From a virus, in the IMG/VR virus record IMGVR_UViG_3300027759_000476, positions 1 through 21,875 of that record: a stretch of 21,875 nucleotides of DNA; one strand, written 5' to 3'. The notes beneath the pieces are model-generated. The model worked only from the letters and a program-made list of their open reading frames with translations, did not search any database and was not told where the DNA came from. A program made the translations under genes and the position numbers. How positions within the stretch are numbered: the stretch's first letter is position 1; each line of letters begins with the position of its first letter. Shown here piece by piece: positions 8,018 through 14,891 of this stretch.

Positions 8018-9862
8018 TTATCCTGTAGTTGGTAAAAAACTTGTGTCTATAATTCCGTCTGGTATAATTGGAGGATTCTCTATTATATTTCTAAGTATCT
8101 GTTCGTTTATATTCTCTGCTAAAAATTGTTCGTTGATTCTACGTAATCCGTCGGTTAGTAAAACTCTAGTATCCGCTTGAGCTTTTGCTTCACTATCGAT
8201 TATCATATTTCTATTCGCTAATAGTGCAGGTATATCGTTAAGCTCTTGTGCTCGTCTTGGTAAAATGTCCATGATAGGTTTGAAACTAACAGCAACGTTT
8301 AAGTAGTGCGGTAATTCTCCTACAGCTCTGCTTTCCTTCTCTCCGGCTAAAGACGCTATTTCCCAAGACGTATTGTCTTCTATTGAAATGTTGATGCTTT
8401 CTAAAACTCCTGGAGTTCTGTATAAATAATCGCCAATGGTTAATTTAATAATTGGCGCTCTCATTGCAGAAGTAGTCGGACTGTAATCTGGGTAAACTTG
8501 ACTGGTTAGATAGTTAAGCTTCTCATACATTGGTCTCAATTCAGGTCTTGACTGAGCAAATATTTTGAAAGAGAAAGAAACTGTACGATCGAACCCTTGA
8601 TATGTTCTAAAGTTTTCGCCTCTACCCAAATATCTAAATGTGTTGTATTCTCCAGAGTGATTATCTGATATGCCAGATAAAAATGCTCTAAACACTAAAG
8701 CTGTTGTTTTGGTAGGATTATCGTTAGATATTGCCTCGAAAGCAAATTTAATTATGTCTTTAGCATCTGGATTATCGAATGGTGAGCCTCCTTCGTTAAC
8801 ATTAAACGGCATCAATGTATTTAATCTGTCTATACCCAAGTCTGTGCCTCTAACGTAAGAAGTAAAAGTACGATTTAATCTACTAATTCTAGGATCTCCA
8901 GGATTTCCAGTTTTCATTTTATTTTGAATGCTATCTTCAGCAAAATTCCAAGCTTTAGATCGCTGAGCTGGACTTGCTACTTGACTTCTGAAATCTTGTA
9001 TGTTTGAAACGTTTTGAAATAGCGCATTAGATCTATTAGTTTGTTGCTTCTTTATCTGATCGTATGTAAGAGTGAGTATATTCGAAACTAGTGTTGTATC
9101 TGTAGCTCTTCTTATTACTGTTTTTCCAACTCCGTAAGTAGATCCAGGGCCTTGTGCGTAATCGAATAGGATACTTTTATTCAAAGACATCCCCAAAGTA
9201 TTGTACAAAGTAGGATCAGAGAAAACGACTTCTCTGCTACTATTAAACATTTTTGTTTGATAGAAAGCGTATAGTCTATTTCTATCTTTTCCGTTTACTG
9301 TACTGAATTGCTTTTGAATGGTAGCAGCGTAAAAGTTTTGAAACTGAAAGCCGTTGATACCAATTCTATCTGGTCTGTATCCTGTGCCAGAAGTTAGTAC
9401 TGCGTTTAGTAAATTTTTTCCGCTTGGATCGTATATCCACGTATTTGGAATAGAGCCAAAAGAAGTGGATTGGTAACCTTGTGTGGTTTCCATTCTAGGA
9501 TTTGTTTTCTGTAATTCAACTTGCTTCTTTAAAAAAGCTGGTCCTTTCGCTGCGTCTTTAAGAAATTTTGATATTCTTAATTGATCTATCTCACCGGTTA
9601 AAGTTCTTCTAGCAGTTCCAGTTCCTGGGTCTAACTCTGATCCTCCTCTTATTGGATAATCTAAACCGTTTCTATTCTTTTGATAGTATTGTAAAATAGC
9701 ATTTGTAACTGGTCCAGCATCTTGCATCGGAAATTTAACGTAAGGTAAACCAGAATTTCCGCCTTGTGGTTGATCCATTCCGTATTTCAACATGGTAAAG
9801 TCGGTCTTCTGATTTAAGAAAACTGAATCTGATAGGTTGGAAGAGTTATAGTTTAGCGGCAT
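8018..9862 (-). CDS. Baseplate/tail-tube-type structural protein
   Basis: The clearest part of this 614-residue protein is about 420-550: GRGENFRTYQGFDRTVSFSF, then a stretch with IYxK-like spacing (RPMYEKLNYLTSQVYPDYSP), then KLTIGDYLYRTPGVLESINI, and finally PHYLNVAVSFKPI. This succession resembles the tube-fold domains of proteins that start or cap tail tubes at the baseplate, a role filled by gp48 and gp54 in T4. The N-terminal part is Asn/Gln/Ser-rich with no recognisable motif. It lies between the tape measure and LysM genes, and its start codon overlaps the tape measure stop (TAATG), which suggests coupled translation. The structural role is fairly secure from context. Which T4 protein it corresponds to is not. 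Confidence 0.7.
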   Translation of the reverse strand: MPLNYNSSNLSDSVFLNQKTDFTMLKYGMDQPQGGNSGLPYVKFPMQDAGPVTNAILQYYQKNRNGLDYPIRGGSELDPGTGTARRTLTGEIDQLRISKFLKDAAKGPAFLKKQVELQKTNPRMETTQGYQSTSFGSIPNTWIYDPSGKNLLNAVLTSGTGYRPDRIGINGFQFQNFYAATIQKQFSTVNGKDRNRLYAFYQTKMFNSSREVVFSDPTLYNTLGMSLNKSILFDYAQGPGSTYGVGKTVIRRATDTTLVSNILTLTYDQIKKQQTNRSNALFQNVSNIQDFRSQVASPAQRSKAWNFAEDSIQNKMKTGNPGDPRISRLNRTFTSYVRGTDLGIDRLNTLMPFNVNEGGSPFDNPDAKDIIKFAFEAISNDNPTKTTALVFRAFLSGISDNHSGEYNTFRYLGRGENFRTYQGFDRTVSFSFKIFAQSRPELRPMYEKLNYLTSQVYPDYSPTTSAMRAPIIKLTIGDYLYRTPGVLESINISIEDNTSWEIASLAGEKESRAVGELPHYLNVAVSFKPIMDILPRRAQELNDIPALLANRNMIIDSEAKAQADTRVLLTDGLRRINEQFLAENINEQILRNIIENPPIIPDGIIDTSFLPTTG

Positions 9863-12800
9863 TACGAATTGTATCTAGTTGTGTCGAAATTTGTGTAAGA
9901 GTTATTTTCGAAACTGTTTAACATTAATTTACCGGTTGGAACTCCGTCCAATACAACGTTTCCTGTAATGAATCGCACTTGATCTTTGGATACGTCTGAT
10001 TTTTGAGTCACCAATTTTGCCAATAACTCTACTGTCTTTCTTGAATTTTCTGTGGTCATTTTTATGAACTGTAAACTGCTAGCTCCCAAATAGGTTTCTC
10101 CTGAATGTACTTCTGCAATTCCAGATGTTTGAACGTATCCGCCTTCGTCTAGTTTACTTAAGCTTTTATTTTTTGGATTTTTAACGGATTCTTCTGCGTC
10201 TAGTTTACTTAAGCTTTTATTTTTTGGATTTTTAACGGATTCTTCTGCGTCTAGTACACTTACATCTTTGCCTTTAGAAATTTTATTGGCTTCGTTTTGT
10301 TGTAATTGCCCCAAACTTTGACTTCTTAAATTTTGGCCAAAGCCTTTAATTATGTCTCCGTAGTCTTCTGCTATTTCGTCCTTTCCGAATAAAAATAAAT
10401 TTGCTATCTTAGAAGCTCCATTAACGAAGGTTCCTATGCCTTCTAAAACAGTTGCAAAGAAATCTTTTAAACCGTTTACAAATCCTTGAATTTTACTTGG
10501 ATTAGACATAAAGTCTATTGCTTTGTCTATGAATTCGCTAACGCCTGAATTTGAGATAAGATCTGTGAAGCCTTGTTTTATTTTTTCTATCAATGCAGCC
10601 AATCTTTCGTTAGCGGCGCCTGAAGCCAGTGCTTGGTATTGTTGCCTTTCTTGTTCAGTAGTAATATCCTTCATCGTAGCAAACTTCTTCTTTGCTAATT
10701 CGTACTGCTCTTTAGCTGACTGGCCGTCTTTTGCTCCTATCTTAGATAAGAACTCTTGCTTCTTTAACATGTCAGCCATCGTGTCCCTAGTCATACCAAA
10801 GCTAGATGCTAATGACTCTGCTGCAATTCTATTTAAACCTAAGAACTGTTCTGAATTTCCAACTTGTTTTGTTATTTCTTGAGCCGCTGTAACTAAATCG
10901 TTGTTTAAGAAAGCCTCTCTTGCTTTATTTAAGTTGATATCTTTGCCCGTCAACAACTGAGCTTCCATTTCTTTGCTAATAGAAGACTCGTAATCCAAGA
11001 AAGAATCTGCTAACGCGTCTACCTGTTTTAATTCTAGACCCATTGCTTTTGTTTGCAATACGGCCTTTGTAATTTTTTCTGGATACTTGGCGAATGTTAA
11101 TCCTAAATAGCCTCCTAAATTACTAACCTCTTTTAATACTGCTTTGTAGTCTTGCGTAGCTAATCCGGCTTTTTTAAGATTTTCTACTTGTTGTAGTACG
11201 TTTCCAACAATGTCTTTTGATTCTTTTCCAGTAATTACGGAAGTTTGAGCAATACTAGCTTGTATGTCTTCTTCTAATCCTAAAACGTCTTTTAATCTTA
11301 TGTTAGTGCTTAGTATCTCGTTAGATAGAATCGAAGTAGTGCCCAATTGTTTACTAAGACCAATTTGAGCTTCGTAAAGTTTTTTAGTGTTTACGAAAAC
11401 ATCGTTGGTGCTATTCGCAACGTTACTAAAGTTGTTTGCTAGCTTTTGAGCTTCTGCCGCATCCAAACCAAGTTCGCGACCCATTTTTACGAACTGAGAA
11501 TTGGCATTCATAGCGTAATCCATGAATGTCGACATTACATCGACTAAGCCTCCCAATAATCCACCAACTAAAGGTATCTTTTCTAAGAATCCGCTAATTG
11601 GCTTCGTAAGATTTTGAATAGGTCCGTCCGCTAATTCTCCACCAATGGCTTTCATTCCACCGATCATTCCGTCTCTGAACATTTTTATTGTTCCCTGTAA
11701 AGCAGAGTTTAGCGCTTTAGCAGCGCCTAAGAATAATCCTGCTTTGAATAGAGGATCGTTTTTCCAAGAGTCAGCAAAAGAGGTTTTAAACGCTTTAAAT
11801 CCTGCGGTGAATACTCCGGACTTTGGAACTTCTATTAAAGCGATTGGTTTTTTGCCTTGAGCCTTTCTAACTTCATTTATAGCCGCTATTCTATCGTTCT
11901 TTCTTTTTATGTCTTCTTTGAATTCTGCGGTGTTCTGTACTTGAAGCTCTCTAGATCGTCTTACCATTGCCTCGTAGACTTCATTACCCATTCCCAACTT
12001 TTTAGAAAAGTTTTCGAATGCTTTTCCAGTAAGACCAATAGAACTCTGTATTTGTTTTTCTTTTTCTAATTGAGTTTGTAGATCTTTTACTGTTAAAGAC
12101 AGTACGTCTTTACTTTTTGATCTAGCTATGTACTCTGCTTGAAGCGGTGTTAAATTATTTTTTATTGCTTCGTAATTCTGCTCTTCAAGATCTATTAGAT
12201 TTCTGGCCTCTTTTTGTCTTTGTGTTAAATCGTCTAATTGTGATTTTTGTAATAACTCCTCTTGATTTTTTATTGACTCTATTGACGAATACCTTTGTTT
12301 GGCTTCGTTTAATCTAGCGATCGCTATAGCTTCTTCTTGAGCTCTTAATCGTGAGTTTTGTATATTTTGAGTGCCAATCAAGTCCATTTCTGCATCTTCT
12401 TGTTCTTTTTTTGCAGATAGTATTGAATTGTTTAATTCCTCAAAAAGATCTTTGTTGGCATTTATAACCTCTTCTTGCTTTTGGTTTAAACTCAATAATT
12501 CTTTCTCTGAGTTTATCTTCCTTTTTTGCGATTGTGCAAGTCTTGATTCGTATGTTAACGCTTCTCTATATTGATTTCCCTCTAATAGGCCTAACGCTCT
12601 TTCTGTCTCTCTTAATTTAGCAGCATTTATAAATTGCTTAGACATCTGATCGTTAATATCAGATTGTATTTTTTTTACGTCTAAAGAGTTTGATCTAAAT
12701 CCCTCAATAGAAGACCTAACCTTATCGTATCCAGTTTGAAGCTTTTTTAGTTCGTTTACTTGATCTTTTATAATATCGTTAAAATCAGCTCCGTCTCTTA

Positions 12801-12912
12801 CAAGCTGTTTAAATGCTCTTTGTATGTCTTTTAATTCTGACGCACTTTGAGCACTAGCCGGGTTAGGGGCGCTTTGTCCTGTATTTTGATTATTTTGATT
12901 TTCGTTGGCCAT
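9862..12912 (-). CDS. Tail tape measure protein
   Basis: This 1016-residue protein begins with about 350 residues of charged, Gln/Glu/Lys-rich coiled coil. A hydrophobic Gly/Ala/Leu-rich stretch (about 390-470, including GFLEKIPLVGGLLGGLVDVM) follows, then more helices, and the C-terminus is mixed. This is the usual build of a tape measure, which sets tail length, fills the tube before injection, and may enter the host membrane. Its place after the tail chaperone pair and before baseplate genes is the standard order. At about 0.15 nm per helical residue the length would allow a tail of up to roughly 150 nm, longer than T4's; this is an estimate only. Residues 888-922 hold a perfect 17-residue tandem repeat. 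The start is preceded by ATATTTATT only a few bases away, overlapping the stop of the preceding ORF. Confidence 0.85.
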   Translation of the reverse strand: MANENQNNQNTGQSAPNPASAQSASELKDIQRAFKQLVRDGADFNDIIKDQVNELKKLQTGYDKVRSSIEGFRSNSLDVKKIQSDINDQMSKQFINAAKLRETERALGLLEGNQYREALTYESRLAQSQKRKINSEKELLSLNQKQEEVINANKDLFEELNNSILSAKKEQEDAEMDLIGTQNIQNSRLRAQEEAIAIARLNEAKQRYSSIESIKNQEELLQKSQLDDLTQRQKEARNLIDLEEQNYEAIKNNLTPLQAEYIARSKSKDVLSLTVKDLQTQLEKEKQIQSSIGLTGKAFENFSKKLGMGNEVYEAMVRRSRELQVQNTAEFKEDIKRKNDRIAAINEVRKAQGKKPIALIEVPKSGVFTAGFKAFKTSFADSWKNDPLFKAGLFLGAAKALNSALQGTIKMFRDGMIGGMKAIGGELADGPIQNLTKPISGFLEKIPLVGGLLGGLVDVMSTFMDYAMNANSQFVKMGRELGLDAAEAQKLANNFSNVANSTNDVFVNTKKLYEAQIGLSKQLGTTSILSNEILSTNIRLKDVLGLEEDIQASIAQTSVITGKESKDIVGNVLQQVENLKKAGLATQDYKAVLKEVSNLGGYLGLTFAKYPEKITKAVLQTKAMGLELKQVDALADSFLDYESSISKEMEAQLLTGKDINLNKAREAFLNNDLVTAAQEITKQVGNSEQFLGLNRIAAESLASSFGMTRDTMADMLKKQEFLSKIGAKDGQSAKEQYELAKKKFATMKDITTEQERQQYQALASGAANERLAALIEKIKQGFTDLISNSGVSEFIDKAIDFMSNPSKIQGFVNGLKDFFATVLEGIGTFVNGASKIANLFLFGKDEIAEDYGDIIKGFGQNLRSQSLGQLQQNEANKISKGKDVSVLDAEESVKNPKNKSLSKLDAEESVKNPKNKSLSKLDEGGYVQTSGIAEVHSGETYLGASSLQFIKMTTENSRKTVELLAKLVTQKSDVSKDQVRFITGNVVLDGVPTGKLMLNSFENNSYTNFDTTRYNS
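10148..10249 (-). repeat. Two perfect 51-bp tandem copies in the tape measure gene
   Basis: Bases 10148-10198 and 10199-10249 are identical. Each encodes the 17 residues DAEESVKNPKNKSLSKL in frame, with a degenerate partial copy starting at 10250. Complete identity at synonymous sites points to a recent duplication. Confidence 0.95.
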
Positions 12913-12918
12913 GGCTAC

Positions 12919-12930
12919 AAATAAATATTT
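12919..12930 (-). promoter_or_regulatory. ATATTTATT element upstream of the tape measure gene
   Basis: The coding strand reads AAATATTTATTT, ending 6 bases before the tape measure start and overlapping the stop codon of the upstream small ORF. If this is a promoter -7/-10 element, the transcript would be almost leaderless. It may instead act in translation, or be a chance AT-rich match. Confidence 0.35.
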
Positions 12931-13192
12931 AAGCCTTTGGTTTTGCCTTGCTTGTTACGTAAGAAGGTTTAGATTGGATATTTTGCTTCACTGCATCAGG
13001 TATTTGCATCTTGGATTTATCAGAATTCTCAGTAAGAACCTTATCGTTCTCATTTTGAGCCTCTTGCAGCCTTTCCAAATGTTCTTTTATCTTTTTTATG
13101 TTGAACTTTCTCTTTGAGATGTCCATGTTCCAGACCTCAGTATAATTGAAGCCTCCTCCGCCGTGATAAACAAGGTCGAAGACTTCAGTCAT
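12929..13192 (-). CDS. Tail chaperone frameshift extension (T-like ORF)
   Basis: Read alone, this ORF encodes 87 residues from an ATG at 13192, but no ribosome binding site precedes that ATG. The frame stays open upstream through the end of the chaperone gene to the slippery site at 13218-13229. It encodes a short N-terminal Gly-rich segment (YHGGGGFNYTEVWNMD, 9-24), then a charged helix and a Lys/Ser-rich tail ending KPKA. In long-tailed phages the gene before the tape measure is very often made as two products, a short chaperone (G) and a frameshifted G-T fusion whose extra domain contacts the tube protein. The gene order and the open +1 frame fit that scheme: a shift after the second TTT would give a fusion of about 347 residues. 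Independent translation from 13192 is the alternative. Confidence 0.7.
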   Translation of the reverse strand: MTEVFDLVYHGGGGFNYTEVWNMDISKRKFNIKKIKEHLERLQEAQNENDKVLTENSDKSKMQIPDAVKQNIQSKPSYVTSKAKPKA

Positions 13193-13202
13193 GAATACAG
13201 AT

Positions 13203-13973
13203 CTATATTCCGCTCCCGGGAAAAAAGAACTCGGCTGTCATTGGCAGCTCGTCGATGACCTCCTCACCATCTTTAGTCTTGAACGTGATTTTAGTATCGA
13301 TATCTGGAATAACGCTCTCAATGTACTTTCTTAAAGGCAAAGAGTCTTGAGAAAGTAAAGCGCCTGAATCAATAAAGTCTCTTACTGTCTTTGTAGAGTA
13401 ATCTCCGTTAACAGAAGTGATCTGATGTTTTAACTTTGTTGTCAATAAACCGGGTGCTGCTTCTCCTAAGTTTTTTCTTAGACCTTTAATCTCTTCGTCT
13501 ATTTTTCTGTCTTCGGCAATCGTTAAGGCTTTGAAAGTAACCGTGTTTTTAGTAAAAGGCAATTCGAAGCTAAATTCGTTCTTTTCGTTGAATAGAGTGG
13601 TATTTACCGTTTTGTACTTAACTGATTGTAAGTCGCCCTTTACAACTTCGGATTCCATAGTGCTTGGATTGAAGTAGTTAAATGAGTAGTCTTTACCGTA
13701 AGCTAATATTCTAGCTGCGATAAGAATAGCATTCCTGTCGCCCAGGATCAGATCCTCGTAGTTTATTGGAGTTTTAATGATAGACTTAAGCATCTTTTCA
13801 ATGGCTAAGCCCTGACGTAACAGATTCGCATTGGTGAGAATGTCCTCTTCTCTTGCGGTCATGTATTTGATTTCGATTTGCCCTGCAGCAAGCGGGGAAT
13901 CTTTTGGGTATAATAAACCCTTTGAAGGAAGGTCTACCATTTCGGTAGGTACTGTAAACTTTGGTTCTGACAT
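13203..13973 (-). CDS. Tail assembly chaperone, T4 gp26/gp51 baseplate family
   Basis: This 256-residue protein starts with VDLPSKGLLYPKDSPLAAGQ (18-37). Next comes IEIKYMTAREEDILTNANLL (38-57), then LAIEKMLKSII, DLILGDRNAILIAARILAYG and a C-terminal helical part (EDRKIDEEIKGLRKNLGE, about 157-174). These are the hallmarks of the T4 gp26-type baseplate family, whose members act as tail assembly chaperones rather than main virion parts. It is encoded after the sheath and tube genes and before the tape measure, the usual chaperone position. The last codons (TTC TTT TTT CCC) form a shift-prone run from which the frame can move into the next ORF. The gene has its own leader, with an ATATTTATT element just after the tube gene's terminator. 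Confidence 0.8.
   Translation of the reverse strand: MSEPKFTVPTEMVDLPSKGLLYPKDSPLAAGQIEIKYMTAREEDILTNANLLRQGLAIEKMLKSIIKTPINYEDLILGDRNAILIAARILAYGKDYSFNYFNPSTMESEVVKGDLQSVKYKTVNTTLFNEKNEFSFELPFTKNTVTFKALTIAEDRKIDEEIKGLRKNLGEAAPGLLTTKLKHQITSVNGDYSTKTVRDFIDSGALLSQDSLPLRKYIESVIPDIDTKITFKTKDGEEVIDELPMTAEFFFPGSGI
13218..13229 (-). promoter_or_regulatory. Candidate +1 (or -2) ribosomal frameshift site
   Basis: The coding strand reads TTC TTT TTT CCC, five codons before the end of the chaperone sense codons. One tRNA-Phe can pair with TTT or, one base on, with TTC, so a +1 slip keeps pairing in both sites. The following CCC Pro codon is likely rare in this AT-rich genome and could cause a pause. 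After the slip the frame reads CCG GGA GCG GAA with no stop through to 12929. Confidence 0.6.
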
Positions 13974-13987
13974 GTAATAACTATTTT

Positions 13988-14000
13988 AAATAAATATAAA
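13988..14000 (-). promoter_or_regulatory. ATATTTATT element upstream of the tail chaperone gene
   Basis: The coding strand reads TTTATATTTATTT, 14 bases before the start at 13973 and about 20 bases past the tube gene's terminator. A terminator followed at once by this element suggests a transcription boundary and restart. Confidence 0.5.
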
Positions 14001-14020
14001 CTATTAAAATTTACGGAAAC

Positions 14021-14046
14021 AAAAAAAGACCGCGGTGAGGCGGCCT
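14021..14046 (-). terminator. Intrinsic terminator after the tail tube gene
   Basis: On the minus strand AGGCCGC (14046-14040) pairs with GCGGTCT (14033-14027), with one G-U pair and a 6-base loop, followed by six T. It lies 25 bases past the tube stop codon. Its GC-rich stem stands out from the AT-rich surroundings. Confidence 0.85.
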
Positions 14047-14071
14047 TTCTTTTATATTCGTTGTTTCTTTC

Positions 14072-14557
14072 TTAGAAGTTCAAGATAGCGTAGTCCATAC
14101 CCAAAGTCATTGTTAACTCTGTAGGATCTGAAGTAGACCAGTCGTAAGTTCCGAAGTTTGTTTCTTTGATGAAAGCGCCCTTGCAGATCCACTCTGATAC
14201 GATATCTCCAACTGGTCCAAGGATTGACAAGTTAATGTCTTTCTTGTAGAAGTCAGAATAACCGTTTCTACCTGTTACAGACTCATGATGTAAACGTACC
14301 CATTCCATAATAGCTTCTTGGCCTGATGGACTAATTGGATTGTACAAAGACAATGTGATGTCTCTCCACTCAGCTTTTCCTTTAATCTTACGGTAAACGT
14401 TGATATGATCTAATTTGATCTCGTTTAAAGTAAGACCTGGCGCATCGGCTTTTTTAATCATATATGAAGGAATACCGTCGATGTACATTACAAATCTATT
14501 CGATACTGTAGGTTCGAACGCGGTAAACATTATTTCATTTGGGTCTAATACTGGCAT
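14072..14557 (-). CDS. gp19: Tail tube protein (gp19-like)
   Basis: This 161-residue protein is the same length class as T4 gp19 (163 residues). Visible landmarks are FEPTVSNRFVMYIDGIPSYM (14-33), ADAPGLTLNEIKLDHINVYR (about 37-56), WRDITLSLYNPISPSGQEAI (about 64-83), and a C-terminal block with YDWSTSDPTELTMTLGMDYA (about 138-157). This is the standard pattern of contractile-tail inner tube proteins: hexamers stack into the tube that the sheath drives through the envelope. It is encoded after the sheath and a small Lys-rich gene and is followed by a strong terminator. Its own ATATTTAT element lies upstream. Tube protein is needed in large amounts, so a separate promoter and terminator make sense. 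Confidence 0.93.
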   Translation of the reverse strand: MPVLDPNEIMFTAFEPTVSNRFVMYIDGIPSYMIKKADAPGLTLNEIKLDHINVYRKIKGKAEWRDITLSLYNPISPSGQEAIMEWVRLHHESVTGRNGYSDFYKKDINLSILGPVGDIVSEWICKGAFIKETNFGTYDWSTSDPTELTMTLGMDYAILNF

Positions 14558-14571
14558 TTTTAGTTGTATTT

Positions 14572-14585
14572 AGTATAAATATTAC
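14572..14585 (-). promoter_or_regulatory. ATATTTATA element upstream of the tail tube gene
   Basis: The coding strand reads GTAATATTTATACT, ending 14 bases before the tube start, in the short gap after the 93-residue gene. The plus strand reads TATAAATA here, the T4 late-promoter core, but pointing away from the tube gene. Confidence 0.45.
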
Positions 14586-14591
14586 TTTTAC

Positions 14592-14873
14592 TTATTTTTT
14601 CTTCTCGTCTGCTTTTTTCTTATCTGCAGCTTTTTTGTCAGCAACCTTCTTAGCTTCCGCTTCTTTCTTTTTCTTCTCGTCAGCTTTTTTCTTATCTTCA
14701 GCAGCTTTTTTAGGGTCTACTTTTTTAGCTTCAGAGATCAATTTTTCGATCTTAGCTTTTGCTTCTTCTAATTTTTGCAATTGAGAAGTTTCTTCTTTTA
14801 CCATTAATTTAGCCTTTACACTCTCGTATAAATGCGCTGGTACTTTAATTCTAATGATTGTGTTATCGTTCAT
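14592..14873 (-). CDS. Small Lys/Ala-rich protein between sheath and tube genes
   Basis: The protein has 93 residues. Residues 5-25 (TIIRIKVPAHLYESVKAKLMV) may form a strand followed by a helix. Residues 26-50 are a charged coiled coil. From 51 to the end the sequence is almost only Lys, Ala, Glu and Asp in repeats of the KKADEKKK type. I do not recognise the family. The basic tail could bind nucleic acid or acidic protein surfaces. The position inside the sheath-tube pair suggests a tail-linked role. The start lies 18 bases past the sheath stop, with no ATATTTAT element, so it is probably on the sheath message. Confidence 0.75.
   Translation of the reverse strand: MNDNTIIRIKVPAHLYESVKAKLMVKEETSQLQKLEEAKAKIEKLISEAKKVDPKKAAEDKKKADEKKKKEAEAKKVADKKAADKKKADEKKK
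14601..14702 (-). repeat. Imperfect direct repeat in the Lys/Ala-rich tail
   Basis: Segments at 14601-14630 and 14673-14702 are nearly identical, 72 bases apart, both encoding the ADEKKK/DKKKADEKKK type of sequence. The pattern suggests growth of the low-complexity tail by slippage or unequal exchange. Confidence 0.7.
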
Positions 14874-14891
14874 TTGATGTTCTATTTGTTA

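Noticed and set aside
14568-14585. T4 late promoter TATAAATA on the plus strand
   Set aside because: In that orientation it would fire away from the tube gene into the antisense of the 93-residue gene, and no plus-strand genes exist here; the reverse-complement reading is more useful.
14539-14784. 81-residue plus-strand ORF rich in Phe, Ser and Ala
   Set aside because: It is the complement of the Lys/Ala-rich tail of the 93-residue gene and spans that gene's promoter and stop.
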